Below, one piece after another: positions 1-10,439 of a stretch of 24,077 nucleotides of DNA (position 1 is its first letter; each line of letters opens with the position of its first letter). The notes beneath the pieces were generated by a model. It was not told the origin of the DNA. It made no database searches and was given only the letters and a program-made list of their open reading frames with translations. The DNA lies in contig NW_026712536.1 in NCBI RefSeq assembly GCF_022539665.2, positions 1-24,077 of the forward strand, given 5' to 3'. This DNA comes from Daphnia carinata (Eukaryota; Arthropoda; Branchiopoda; Diplostraca; Daphniidae). Both the position numbers and the translations under genes were made by a program.

Positions 1-214
1 TACTACCATTTTCTCTGGACATTAGATTTATCCAGTTTGTTTTTATTCAGATTTTCAATCCCTCGAGTTCTTGAATCCTCCGCAAGGCGAACTTTCCTCA
101 CCTGTTCAATGTATCGACGGGAAAAGGATGAGCTACTTCGTTAAATTTTGAAGATTCAAACTGCTTTGTGAAGATCTGATGCAGAGATCCTCTAACTGTG
201 TCTCAAGATTCTTT

Positions 215-742
215 CTACATTCTATCACATCCCTCAAACCTAAAAATAAAAGGTGAGTAATCTTCAACCAACAAATAATAATGTAACAAATGTAAATCAA
301 ATCTACCAGCAACCTTGTTCCATGTCCATGTGTTACGAAATTTTATAACTAGTTTCTCAGTACATAAAGATCCAATTGAGCTTTGGGACATGCTTTGACA
401 TTTTAACTCACATTCCCCATCGCAGCATGCACAAGGGAAATTTCCACTTGGACTTCTTATTGATTTGTTATTTGTAGCTTCAACCAACAGATTAATCTGT
501 TCAGATGTCAGTAGACCTATCCCATTTTTCTCTAGTTTGTTCCAGTTTTCATTTAAACACTGCCATTCAAGTAGTAATTGGAGATCAAACTTTATGCCAA
601 GATGATGGCCACTTTGAAATGGACTTTTTCTTAGTGCTGAAACAATTGCCAAACTATCCCTTTGAAAACGCATTTGGCTGGGGTGACAAAAAAGGCGGTA
701 TACTCGTTTAGACACCTTTCTTTCCAAAAAAAAAAGAAACAC
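215..742 (-). CDS. Unassigned ORF, possible exon of a host gene
   Basis: An open frame of about 175 codons, long for this AT-rich sequence. I do not recognise the protein. It has a basic N-terminal part, a middle part rich in Leu, Asn and Glu, and a Cys cluster (CACCDGEC) near residue 105. On the minus strand the 5' end is preceded by a T-rich run ending in an AG near 720, which would suit a splice acceptor, so the visible Met may not be the true start. No transposon or known-domain signature was seen. It could be a genuine exon or a chance ORF. Confidence 0.3.
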   Translation of the reverse strand: MFLFFLERKVSKRVYRLFCHPSQMRFQRDSLAIVSALRKSPFQSGHHLGIKFDLQLLLEWQCLNENWNKLEKNGIGLLTSEQINLLVEATNNKSIRSPSGNFPCACCDGECELKCQSMSQSSIGSLCTEKLVIKFRNTWTWNKVAGRFDLHLLHYYLLVEDYSPFIFRFEGCDRM

Positions 743-2210
743 GTCAATACTAATGATAAATCTAATTTAAGCATTAAACCAATTTACCCACGATCATAGA
801 GCACTATGAAATTAGGCTAAGAACTGGTTTCTTAACCTCATCGTCACGTATATCTAGCCATACGTCTATTGCCTAAACAGAAAGTGATTGTCACAGCTTG
901 AATACAAAAAATTATATATTTGATTGAGAGCTGTGATGCGATTAGGTACGTCTGCTAGTCTTTGGCAGCGCCGGGTTGTCAACAAAATCTCCATACTTCC
1001 GTATGGAGAACAGACTACAGTGCTGGTGCAATCTATTGCAATGAAAGCTTTCGTTGCGCGAAGGGCCTTTTTCTCCTACTGTAACGGAATGTTTCGTTGC
1101 GCTAAGACCCTTTTTTTCGCCCTTTTTTTCAAACGCTGCAGCGGCGCTTGGGAAGCTTGGACTACGCAAAGGTTTGCTGTTGAAATCGTTTGTCGTAAAA
1201 ATCGAAATTGTCGTAAAAAATTCATTTTTGAACATCTGATTTCTCCAGCCCCAAATAGGTCCTCCAACTACTTGGGCTTCAACAAATATAATGTACCTTT
1301 TGACTTGAACTTTTGACATGCCTTGCTGTTTATCCAATATAACACTGTCAATTTTTCTTATTCTCAGACATAGTTTTGAATTCCATCGTAAAACCATTTG
1401 TTTCATATTATAAGCGTATTTTGCCGCGCAATTCATCACTTTTTATCATGCGCTACCGTTTATCTTATTCACCCTATTTTACGCTTTTTTCCCTTCTTTC
1501 ACGGCAACGTGTTGTATAGTGTGAATAAAGCCCATATGAAAGACACTGCAACGCAGCTCAGATTGCCGTAAAAACGTCGCATCGAGGCGAGGCTTGCGTT
1601 CCAAATATCGTTATTTTTCACGAATGACGAGTTGCATGATTTTCATGCGATACATCGCAACTGATTATCTTTTCCATTAACATCGGCAGAAGGATTTTTA
1701 AAAATTTAGCAGACATCCACGATAGTTTTTTGTGTGTTTTCACCAGAAGCTCCATTCAGACGTGGTATTTGCTTTACGACATTTTTTTGGCATAGGAGAT
1801 TTCAGTTCTTCTTTTGGCAACTCTCGTCCACCGATGAAGAAACCATCTTTGCGCTGCGTCGGATTAGGCCGACCGTGCAGAATTTTTCGCAACAATAGCT
1901 ATCGTGAGCCACGATACTTACTAGCTTTCCCGATATGTAATTGAATATTAAAAACATGTCCTATAAGTTATATCTGTACATCGAACACATGATGCAAATA
2001 TAAATGCCGTCAACGTAAGCAAAATGTCTTTTATTTCTACAAAGTGGTGGACAGCTTTACACGTTTCGTTGTCATAGATGGTCATGCTGTGGACGTCGTT
2101 TATGGAATCACACACTACTCTAACTCTTTCGGTTCGGTAAAATTTTTGTTAGTGACAACTATAAAATTATTAAACACTCATAAAAAATATTTTTGAAGTT
2201 TAACTTACCT
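743..2210. other. Stretch without a recognisable gene
   Basis: Several short overlapping ORFs occur on both strands (for example around 924-1439) but they are low complexity and shadow one another. The only local structure I see is a perfect 8-bp inverted repeat with a 4-nt loop at 989-1008 and a short repeated motif (cgttgcgc) near 1052 and 1095. Nothing else is supported. Confidence 0.5.
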
Positions 2211-2212
2211 GT

Positions 2213-2420
2213 AACGTGAGAAAAGAGTGGGTTTGGTCGCCATATCCGTATTAATCCACCGTTTATAATTCATGTGGACACCTAATTTCCATTTAGAGTT
2301 GATAGCGTTTGCTTTCCATGGAACCAGCCAGCGTGGTCACAGCTCATCGTTGTTTTACCTGGCACGACCTTTGCGTCACTCTTTCCAGTCATTCCCAGAC
2401 CTGCAATTAGAATTAGATAA
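2213..2420 (+). repeat. Diverged repeat family, copy A (upstream of the cuticle gene)
   Basis: About 200 bp that align in order with 3982-4200 and partly with 4296-4410. Shared blocks include gtgagaaa.gagtgggtttg, ccgtattaa, tttataat, a ggacacct-like block, accagccagcgtggtcac, gtcactctttcc and tgcaattag. No terminal inverted repeats or target duplications were found, so the class is unknown. Confidence 0.6.
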
Positions 2421-3035
2421 ACATTAGTAAGGCATATACACGCAGTAACGGCGTTAGCGAACCCACACCGTTACCAAACATAAATTGTTTTATCAAGTCT
2501 TTTATACTGTCAATAGATGATCTAACTACCACTGATAAAAGGCTACGGTTCATTATGGGAAAAGCTTACGTTTAATGTTAAACTTAGAAAACAAAATAAA
2601 CAAAATTGGGAATTTTAATAAATGAACTTTATTCTTTACTTCCTTTAATGTCTGCTGGATAGAATTTCTGTTACGCTAGAACAACAATTACATGTGAAAA
2701 AACCCAAATAGAAAAATCGGATGGTCTAATCACGGGTCGGAATTGAGCAAATTATCGTTCACCCAACCTGATTTTAGTAAGATAAATTATATTATTTGTA
2801 TTTCATAGACACAGACGTGTGAATACTCCTATAACACGATATTGATTTCTGTTCATCAAAGACCAGGAGACAAAATAAATCCTTCACCAGCCAAACAAAA
2901 TAAAAAATGCACCGTGGTTAACGTGAAAAGCGAAAGTAAGGTATTTTATTCAACGCCCAAAACCTAATTTGCTCTGGCGAAATCTAGCTGCCAAAACAAC
3001 TAGGTCAACTGAATGCTCTTTGCCTCTCACTCAAC

Positions 3036-3073
3036 TATAAAAGTCCAGGATGGAAGGACTCAGAAAATCAGTT
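3036..3073 (+). promoter_or_regulatory. Core promoter: TATA box plus initiator
   Basis: TATAAAAG at 3036-3043 is followed by TCAGTT at 3068-3073, which matches the arthropod initiator. The A of the initiator (3070) is 34 bp from the first T of the TATA box, close to normal spacing. It predicts a 29-nt 5' leader before the ATG at 3099. This layout is typical of highly and stage-specifically expressed arthropod cuticle genes. Confidence 0.8.
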
Positions 3074-3098
3074 GTTTATCAAACCCTCCTAATACAAC

Positions 3099-3868
3099 AT
3101 GAAGCTCGTAAGGCATTTCATCTCTTATTCTTATTTTGAAATAAAATTAACTTTATATTTAAAACGACATTTTCTGACAGTTCATCGTCGCCGCTTTCTT
3201 GGCCGTCGCTGCCGCTGTTCCATCCAGCTACAAGCCGGAGTACAACGCACCCGGCTACCCAGCCCCAAGCTACCCTGTACCGAAGTACACTACTCCTAGT
3301 TACCCCGCAGCGGCCTATCCTGCACCAGCCTACCCTGCACCAGCCTACCCTGCACCAGCCTACCCTGCACCAGTCTACCCCGCACCAGCTTACCCTACTC
3401 CCAGCTACAACAAGGATAACAAATACGCCGACATCACCGCCACCAGCCAATCTGACGAGCGCAATCTCGATGGCAGCAGCCAATGGAGGTAAATCTATTT
3501 CATACTTTATACTCATTATTTTAAGAACTAAAGATAACCATTAGACAAATTTTATTATTTCAACCGATAGCTATGCCCAATCTGACTACACCACCCGCGA
3601 AGAGTCTCAGGTTCAGAAGAAGATGCAAGGAGTCACCTACGATTCCTACGGCAAAGAATCGTACGGTGAAGTCCTAGGCAACACCAACAAGGGATCTTCT
3701 TACTGGGTTTCTCCTGAAGGCGAGAAGTTCACTTTGACCTGGGCGGCTGACGAAGCTGGATTCCAGCCAAAAGGTGATCACTTGCCCGTCGCTCCCGTCC
3801 ACGAATATGAGCTCCCAGTTGCACCTGTTCACATCCCTTTCAACGGCAAAGGCTATAAGATTTACTAA
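3099..3868 (+). CDS. RR-1 type chitin-binding cuticle protein, three exons
   Basis: A secreted structural protein that would bind chitin in the exoskeleton. Exons are 3099-3107, 3181-3488 and 3571-3868, with GT-AG introns 3108-3180 (phase 0) and 3489-3570 (phase 2), giving 204 residues. The first exon codes only Met-Lys-Leu, a common arrangement in arthropod cuticle genes. The start has a good context (acaacATG) just after the promoter. Residues 1-16 are a hydrophobic signal peptide. Residues 20-80 are a Tyr/Pro/Ala-rich region with tandem YPAPA units. The C-terminal half holds the Rebers-Riddiford domain: a DGSSQWSYAQSDYTTRE stretch, then GSSYWVSPEGEKF, and ADEAGFQPKGDHLPVAP, which fits RR-1 rather than RR-2. 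The stop is TAA at 3866. No canonical AATAAA is close downstream. The gene appears intact. Confidence 0.93.
3316..3405 (+). repeat. Coding minisatellite, 15-bp units (YPAPA)
   Basis: Six consecutive 15-bp units with consensus taccctgcaccagcc lie in exon 2 of the cuticle gene. The second and third units are identical and the fourth differs at one base; the last is more diverged. Such near-identity suggests recent slippage or unequal exchange. Confidence 0.85.
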
Positions 3869-3981
3869 ATTATATAAAATCCTGGCTGAACACATTATTT
3901 AAATTTATGTTCTGAATGCACTGGCATCTCTTGTATTATCGGTACAAAAAATACATGTGAATATGAATGTCAATCTAAAAT

Positions 3982-4200
3982 CACGTGAGAAAGGAGTGGG
4001 TTTGTGCGTCGTAGCCGTATTAACTTTAACCACATTTTATAATCGACGTGGGCACCTATAGTTTCTTCGATTTAGAATTAAGTGCTGGTTCCCAATGCAA
4101 CCAGCCAACGTAGTCGCAATTTAAAGTTATTCAAACTGTTCCGATCCTTAAGTCACTCTTTCATCCATTATCGCCTTGCAATTAGCATCAGATTTATCAA
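3982..4200 (+). repeat. Diverged repeat family, copy B (downstream of the cuticle gene)
   Basis: Homologous to copy A at 2213-2420 in the same orientation, beginning about 115 bp after the cuticle stop codon. Shared blocks appear in the same order over its full length, ending with gtcactctttc and tgcaattag. Confidence 0.6.
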
Positions 4201-4295
4201 TGAAGTCGAATGATTAACTTAACCTGTATAGATATTTACGAACAGGCTTCTCTAAATTTTTTATTTTAAATTTAATAGAGCTAATTTTAAGGAAC

Positions 4296-4410
4296 ATGAA
4301 AACAAGGTGGGATCGGTCGAATTACCGGTCGGTAATCCGTGTTGACTCTAGCTTCCTTCATTTAGGGGTACAGCGTTCGCTTTCAATTCGAGCCAAGGTT
4401 GTTCAGACTA
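4296..4410 (+). repeat. Diverged repeat family, copy C (partial)
   Basis: Matches the first half of copies A and B, best around an atttag-g-t-agcgtt-gctttc block. It stops where the 141-bp tandem duplication starts, so it may be truncated. Confidence 0.5.
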
Positions 4411-4670
4411 TATGGATCTTTACGACAGTCTTGAAGGCATTTCGACATGGAATGAGCGTCAGACAATCTCCAAATGGTCGGACTACGTTCATCACAATAT
4501 AGCCACCATATACCATGAGTGCAGCCATGTGTAATAGCATATTGTAGCTAATGTGGATCTTTACGACAGTCTTGAAGCCATTTCGACCTGGAATTAGTGT
4601 CAGACAATCTCCAAATGGCCGGACTACGTCCATCACCATATTAGCCACTGTATGCCATCGCACATAGTTG
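4411..4670 (+). repeat. Tandem duplication, unit about 141 bp
   Basis: tggatctttacgacagtctt starts at 4413 and again at 4554, a spacing of 141 bp. The two units match over about 115 bp with scattered differences, including a shared cagacaatctccaaatgg block. The second unit abuts the left end of the MITE at 4675. The in-frame minus-strand ORF through both units (4663-4403) is a by-product of the duplication. Confidence 0.85.
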
Positions 4671-4674
4671 TACC

Positions 4675-5117
4675 CAGACTTGCCGTCCGATTATTTCTTG
4701 AGCGATTATCGGTAACCGTCGATAATCGCAAAAAAAATGATCGGCGATCATTCGTCTGTTGAAAAAATTTGATCGGCGATTAAATTTCTTAGCGATTGTT
4801 TTTCCGATTATTTTTGAGCGCCATCTAGCAGTAAGAAAATAGCTTAACACTGTTTAAATTGAAAAAAATTGAAAAAGTGAACATTTCAAAAAAAGCGTCT
4901 GCTACAAAAATGACAAAGCTATGAGTAGACTTTCATATAGTCTCATCTACCGTTCATAGATGTCGCTAAATAATCGAAAAATAATCGCGATTAAAAATTA
5001 ATTTTTTTCCACTTTAATCGCCGATTGCAATTATTTTTAAATAATTTGATCGCCGATTAAAATTTTAATCGAAATCGCAATCGCGATTAATTTTCAATCG
5101 CGATTACGGCAGCTCTG
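4675..5117. mobile_element. Non-autonomous hAT-type MITE (443 bp)
   Basis: The left end starts cagacttgccgt and the right end, read on the minus strand, starts cagagctgccgt, giving imperfect terminal inverted repeats of about 12 bp. It is flanked by 8-bp sequences gttgtacc (4667-4674) and ggtgtaac (5118-5125), which match at 6 of 8 positions and look like an aged hAT target duplication. Subterminal zones are packed with AATCGCGATT and GATCGGCGATTA-like motifs in both orientations, probably transposase-binding repeats. There is no coding capacity. Confidence 0.75.
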
Positions 5118-5125
5118 GGTGTAAC

Positions 5126-6980
5126 AAGCATTCGTGACGGGAATCTAGCAGTCCCGCTACAAAATTTGGAAACTTCTCTTCGGTTTGGCGCTAGGTGGCA
5201 GGTAAGCCGCACATTCACGCATATCTTCTAATTTCTTTAGTCGTCTGCTGTGTAGTGTCACATCAGGAATTTTTCAGGAGCAAACAACAATCAATGGTAT
5301 TTATAATATTATCATTGATTGCTTTCAGCCAACAATCAAGCCAAAGGTATTCTTTTCTCCGCCATGCATCAAAGAAGCCTTGTGTGAGACCTGCCTTCGG
5401 TTGTGTACAAATCGACAAAACTTATGCTCACACAGAGAAGTAACGTTTTTCAAACTGTCCATGCCCTGCGTAATAATGCTAAACGTAAATGGAGACATAT
5501 CATACTTTTATTTCACATCAGTAAATTAAACTTGCATAGTACGTTCGTATTTGAAGGCAAGAGATCCGGCATGAGCTTAACGATTTTTAAGGCCTCGGTG
5601 TACCAGGTATTAGCTGACGTTGTTACATGCACTGAAAGACCTTATTTAAATACACTGAGTAATCGTTTCGCTGAACTCACACTGAGCTACCGAGTTGATA
5701 TGCGTAATAGCACGCAGGGGGAGGGGTACACACTCACGATATTTCCCTAATGTATGGAGTGGGTGAGGGGAGTTATCCTTACGGAAATAATCCTCTCATT
5801 ATTACGATTTCCACCCTCTCATCTCTTAACCTAGGCCATCTGGGCGGCGTCCAACCCATAGAAAACAACTTGATTTTTATTGCAACACACGTGGAACACA
5901 ACATGCTCAACTGCTTTTTCAAATCGGCTGCATAATACAGTAGCCCCCCAGTTACTAATTCAGGAGTGTTCAGACAAAAAAACGTCACATGAGAAGCCGC
6001 CCAGCATTACCATCACCATAGTTTCACTTATTTATTAATTTGTCTCATGAAAACTGATAAGAATCAAAATCGGCTACTACTTGAGACAGACACTGGTTCG
6101 TGAACTAACGTTGGCAAAGTTTCCGCGTGACCGCTCCATATGCGGGCAGGACAACTCGGCCGTTCAGATTTTGTGTATTTGAAAATTTCTAGATGTTTTT
6201 CTAATTTCAGAAAAATAATTTACTGCATCTAGTCATTTTGCTATGGCTTTAAGCATATGCTGCAACTTACAGTTCATAAAGAAACGTAGTTGTCAGTAAC
6301 TTGGTCTTTATTACCTTGTATTTTTATGTCTCTTCCCAGCAATCATGTGGCTCCCACAATTGCAGGGCCTGCGAGTACACGTCCATGTTAGGGAGCTGAA
6401 CTGCCAGGTTGCCAGTTCCCAACAGGACGTGGTGAGAAACAACAGAATGCAGTCATTACAAGGTGCATGTGGTAAAAAATAAAGAAAATAAAAGATTGAT
6501 GTTCTGTGTTATTGCAACTGTGGGGAAAAAATAAGTTGAAGCAAATTTAGGATCGTCATTATTCATTTTTGTCATTTATTGTTAATCCTGTAATTCTAGG
6601 CTTGACATGGCGTTATCATTATAGGACGTATCTTTATTTCCCCTGTAAACTGGTGAAAATCAAGGCGAAAGGTTTCGATTTGTGCAACAGTAGAGAATAC
6701 CCTAGTTTTCACAGATTATGTGGGTTTCAATCGCAATCGCCAACAGCCGGAAGGGAAGAGAATGTCTTCAGGTACATGACAACGTCATTAAAGGACGGGT
6801 TACAATATTATACCTCATTTCTTATTACCAATGCCACAGGCTAGTGGCGTGCATTAGGGGTGCAAAATTCTTATAAAATGAGGATAAAACAAATATGGAA
6901 TACGTCGAATGGGCTCATGGAACAGCAACGGTAGTATATCGAGTGTCACACAGCTGTTCGCTATCAAGTCTACATTATTT
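5126..6980. other. Stretch without a recognisable gene
   Basis: Short ORFs occur (5403-5750, 5750-5935 and 6569-6844 on plus) but none has a recognisable domain, good start context or splice pattern. No repeats or inverted ends were found by eye. Confidence 0.5.
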
Positions 6981-6987
6981 TACAATC

Positions 6988-7410
6988 ATGGGTAAGTATC
7001 ACGTTTTCAAACTTAATAACACGTTTTATTAATAAATTCGTGGTAGATTCTTTCAGAGTTTTGACTTTTCCTTCAATTAGTTGCACCATTTTGATAAGGC
7101 CCTTTGTTTGATTCATTTATTAAATCGCATTCGTTTTCCACTTGTAGCTAACTAGGCCATAAGGCTGCTGTTGGCTGTTGTATCTTGATGGCTGGTGAGT
7201 CCATGGGTGGACCAATGGGCTCGTTTTCTTCTGGATACTATACACCACTCCGGCGTCCTATACGACACCACCAAGGCACCTGAGCACTACACAGCGAAGA
7301 AGCCGAGTATTACACAACAGCATACGCTACTCCAAGCTACTACACCGATGCTCCCAAATACTACGCAACGAAAGCACAGGAGCATTATACAATGGCCGTG
7401 TGGGTATCCA
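6988..7410 (+). pseudogene. Decayed tyrosine-rich secreted (YYT/APKYY repeat) protein gene
   Basis: The layout resembles a small Daphnia secreted-protein gene. A tiny first exon (ATG G at 6988-6991) meets a perfect GTAAGT donor and an acceptor at 7146-7147. After that comes a hydrophobic signal-like stretch (AIRLLLAVVS), then GYYT, TTKAPEHYTAKK and EYYTTAYATPSYYTDAPKYY motifs up to about 7400. I recall repeats of the YYTEAPKYY type as common in Daphnia gene sets. The copy is broken: an in-frame TAG at 7153-7155 right after the splice, a frameshift after the signal-like part near 7187, and further frame changes in the repeat region, one at about 7307. The family assignment is from memory and motif style. 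Confidence 0.6.
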
Positions 7411-7587
7411 TCAGTCATCACCAAGGAAAATGATACTCTCTCGATGAGTGTATACAAGGAATATGCACTCGAGGGATATCGTGTTTGCAACCTACTAGCA
7501 AACCAGTTCAGTGGTTTCTCATTTATAACGGCCTGGACGAAAGTCAATCAAAAAAGTATGGTTTCTGAGATTATGAAACTGTTATAT

Positions 7588-7595
7588 ATAATATT
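7588..7595. repeat. hAT target-site duplication, left copy
   Basis: ataatatt, identical to 10440-10447, directly abutting the terminal inverted repeat. Confidence 0.93.
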
Positions 7596-7882
7596 CAGTG
7601 GTCGCCAAATCATAAACGATTTAAATAAAAAATGATTTAAATCACGATTTAAATCGGATTTTTATGATTTTGATTTAAAAATCATTTTTAAAATGGGGAT
7701 TTTGATGATGATTTTATCGTTCACACAAATCGATTCCAAATCAAAATCAAATAGTGTTTAGGTTTACTTTAAGTACAGGCCCATTAGCCATTGTTCTTAT
7801 TCCCTTTTGACAGGATTATAACAGAACATAGTGTTTATAGTAAAGTATCTAGTGCTGAAGTGTTTGTGAGGATAATAAAAAC

Positions 7883-10236
7883 ATGGCTTCAAACGAATCG
7901 TTAGATGAAATTGATTTTGAGGACATTAATGTTGTTGGCTTAGAGCATAGTTCGACTCAAAATTCTTTCTTGTGGTTCAAGGTGGGTATTTTTTCCCTGT
8001 TTGTTTTTCCAAAAGATTTGACTGATTCAACTCCCCCTTACAACCAAAACATTCGTGGGAAGTGTGGATTGTGTAAGAAATTGATTTCTGGGCGTCGAGG
8101 TGCAAATACCAATTTTTCGAGACACTACGATCAGGTACAAACAATTTTATGCGAAAAGTGTTGACTCTTTAAACTATGCTATTTAGATCCACCCGTCTGA
8201 ATATTCCACGTTCAAGCTTCAAAATGAAAAGGATAAATTAGCAGAGAAATCTGAAAAAAGAAAACGGGTAGAAACCCCTGCCAAGACTAAACTTACTGAT
8301 AGCCAGAAAATTGCAGCTAAAGCTAGGGCGAGTGAGTTTTTTGTCCGAGCTCCACTTCTTATAACTGAGCAAGAAAAAAAATCAACCAAAGAATTCTAGA
8401 TTACATCATAGCGACGCTTTACCCTTATCAACATTGGATTCCTATTTTTTCAAAAAGATGTTGCAGGCCTTAAATTCAAAAACTATTTTGTTCTCGTCCA
8501 AAACTCTTTGCTCTTTGATCGCTAAAGATTTCGCAAAATTTCATAGCAATTTAAAGGCTACATTTAGCAAAGTAGCTGTTGTTTCTTTGACTACCGATAT
8601 TTGGAGTTCGAGGCGCAGAAGTTTTCTGGGTGTGACTGCCCATTGGCTAGATGGAATTACATTAAAGCGCCACTCAGCAGCAATCGGTTTAAAGAGATTC
8701 ATAGGTATTACTTTATACATTATATACATTATGTCATGATTTTTTTCCATAACTTACTTTTACTTATAGGAAGTCATACGTATGACAAAATCGCAAATTT
8801 CATCCATTCCATCATTCTCGACTACGAACTTGCAGGAAAAGTCCAACATATTGTCACAGACAATGGGTCTAATTTCGTCAAAGCTATGCGGGTTTATTTT
8901 GCCTCTCCCTCCATGGCTTCTGCTGATGAAAACAATAGCCAAGAAATCAGTTCTAATGTTTGTGTTGAAACTATAGAAACAGACAGAGACAAGGAAGAAA
9001 TTCCAGAAGAAATTCTATCCCAATTAGCTGGAGAGGAAGTCGATAGCGTGTCAGTGAATGACAATATTGAAGAAATTGATTCTTACGAGCTTCTAAGTTC
9101 TACTGTTTGTGACGACGATGAAGACAGAAACATTTGGCTACCGGCTCATATTCGTTGCGCAGCTCATACTTTAAACTTATTGGCAACAACCGATATGGAA
9201 GCTATCTTAAAATCTAACTCGTCTTTTAAGGTTTTTTTCAATCGAGCTTTGAAAAGAGTTACAGATCTATGGAACAAGTGTGGCAGAAGTACCAAAGCTA
9301 GTGATCTGGCAAAACAAATACTAGGTACAATTATTGTGTCACAATCATATAACAGTATAATTTTCATCTCTCGAAATCGTTCGGTTTGCCACCATATAGG
9401 TCGTTATCTCCCAACTCCTTGCCCAACGAGGTGGAATTCTTTGTTCGATTCTTTGGCTGTGGTACTAAACCTTGACCATAAACTCCTGATTTCCTTATGC
9501 GAACAGCTTGCCATCCCATCTATAAACGAAGAAGATCTTGAATACCTATTTGAATATGTTGCAATAATGCAGCCTATTTCAATTTATCTGGATCTTCTTC
9601 AGGGTGAGGACAACTGTTTCTTGTGCCATGTTTTGCCGACGCTAACCAAAATACGAGTTAAGCTTGAAGGCTTAGTGCTGGAAAAGGGCAATTTAATCCG
9701 CGACAAATTACTTGAGAAACTTGAGCAAAGGTAACTAGTATTGCTAAATTAGTAGCCTACTGACCATGTAATGTATTGCCTACTTTATATTTGGTGCTCT
9801 TTTCACTAAGGATGACTACATATTGGCATCCGTCTCCCATCCTAAATTCAAGTTTACCTGGATGTCATCTAAAGATGATAGGGAACACGCCCGAAGTAGA
9901 TTAAATTCTAGAATTAATAGTTTTTCTAAACGTGTTGTCCCTTCTGCTTCTTTGTCCTCAAATAACGATCCCTATAGCTTTACTGATGATGAGACCTCCC
10001 CAACTAAAGATGAGATTGATCTATATTTGTCTGACAAAGACACTAGTTTGTCAATGTTAGACAGGAATCCATTAATTAAATCTATTTTTATTAAGTACAA
10101 TACTGCTGTACCTTCCAGTGCCCCTGTAGAACGTCTCTTCAGCATTGCTTCATTGGTGTTAACCGCAAGAAGAAGCCGGCTGAGAGACAAATTGTTAGAG
10201 TACATGATTTTGCTGAAAATAGCCAAAAAACTCTAG
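7883..10236 (+). pseudogene. hAT transposase (BED zinc finger), multi-exon, frame-broken
   Basis: A DDE-type cut-and-paste transposase of the hAT superfamily. The start at 7883 has an aaacATGG context. A BED finger (C-x2-C at GKCGLCKK, then H-x4-H) is completed only when intron 8135-8186 is removed, so that splice is real. Later come LTTDIWSS (first Asp, about 8596), intron 8705-8769, HIVTDNGSNFVKA (second Asp, about 8860), the HIRCAAHTLNL and PTRWNS motifs, and the C-terminal dimerisation region with SSAPVERLFSIAS carrying the catalytic Glu (about 10130). Stop at about 10234. Breaks: an in-frame TAG at 8397-8399 with two apparent 1-nt shifts between about 8370 and 8430, and a phase mismatch across the apparent intron 9731-9810. 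The acidic stretch from about 8925 to 9125 is a family-specific insert. It could be functional only if unrecognised splicing repairs these points, so I call it a likely pseudogene. Confidence 0.85.
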
Positions 10237-10289
10237 GAAATTTACAAATTCAAAGTGTTTCTGCTTATTTATTCACTACTTCTTCTACA

Positions 10290-10420
10290 TGACTAAAAGA
10301 TTTGATTTTGATTTGATTTTGATTTGATTTGAAAAAAATTCTAGAAAAATGATTGATTTTTGATTTGATTTTTAGTGATTTTTGAAATGTGATTTGATTT
10401 GATTTAAAAATCATTTTTCA
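10290..10420. repeat. Right subterminal repeat zone of the hAT element
   Basis: A run of gatttgattttgatttg-like units about 130 bp long. The left end (about 7620-7755) has the same motifs, including inverted aaatcaaaatcaaat. Arrays like this near hAT ends usually bind the transposase. Confidence 0.7.
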
Positions 10421-10439
10421 AGTGATTTGCCGATCACTG

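Larger units (their letters stand above)
7596..10439 (+). mobile_element. Full-length hAT DNA transposon (2844 bp)
   Basis: Terminal inverted repeats are CAGTGGTCGCCAAATCA on the left and CAGTGATCGGCAAATCA on the right (minus-strand reading), matching at 15 of 17 positions. The element is flanked by perfect 8-bp copies of ataatatt, at 7588-7595 and 10440-10447, as expected for hAT. It encloses a BED-finger hAT transposase on the plus strand. Subterminal regions on both sides carry many gattt(t)/aaatc units. The perfect target duplication suggests a fairly recent insertion. Confidence 0.95.

Noticed and set aside
989-1008. Perfect 8-bp inverted repeat with a TTCC loop
   Set aside because: Short, isolated and without a T tract or other context; hairpins of this size are common by chance over this length.
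942-1439. Overlapping ORFs on both strands near 924-1439
   Set aside because: They are mutual shadows with low-complexity runs, no domain and no splice or start support.
4350-4405. tRNA-like look of repeat copy C (GGGGTACAGCGTTCGCTTTCAA)
   Set aside because: The anticodon and acceptor stems do not pair and copies A and B are less tRNA-like, so no tRNA or SINE call is supported.
4403-4663. Minus-strand ORF with a repeated VRPFGDCLTLIP motif
   Set aside because: It is only the 141-bp tandem duplication read in a frame that happens to be open.
8332-8399. Possible extra hAT intron (A|GTGAGT ... TTCTAG)
   Set aside because: The sites look good, but the join gives the LDYII-like frame only briefly and not the frame of the following PLSTLDS block, so it does not by itself repair the transposase.
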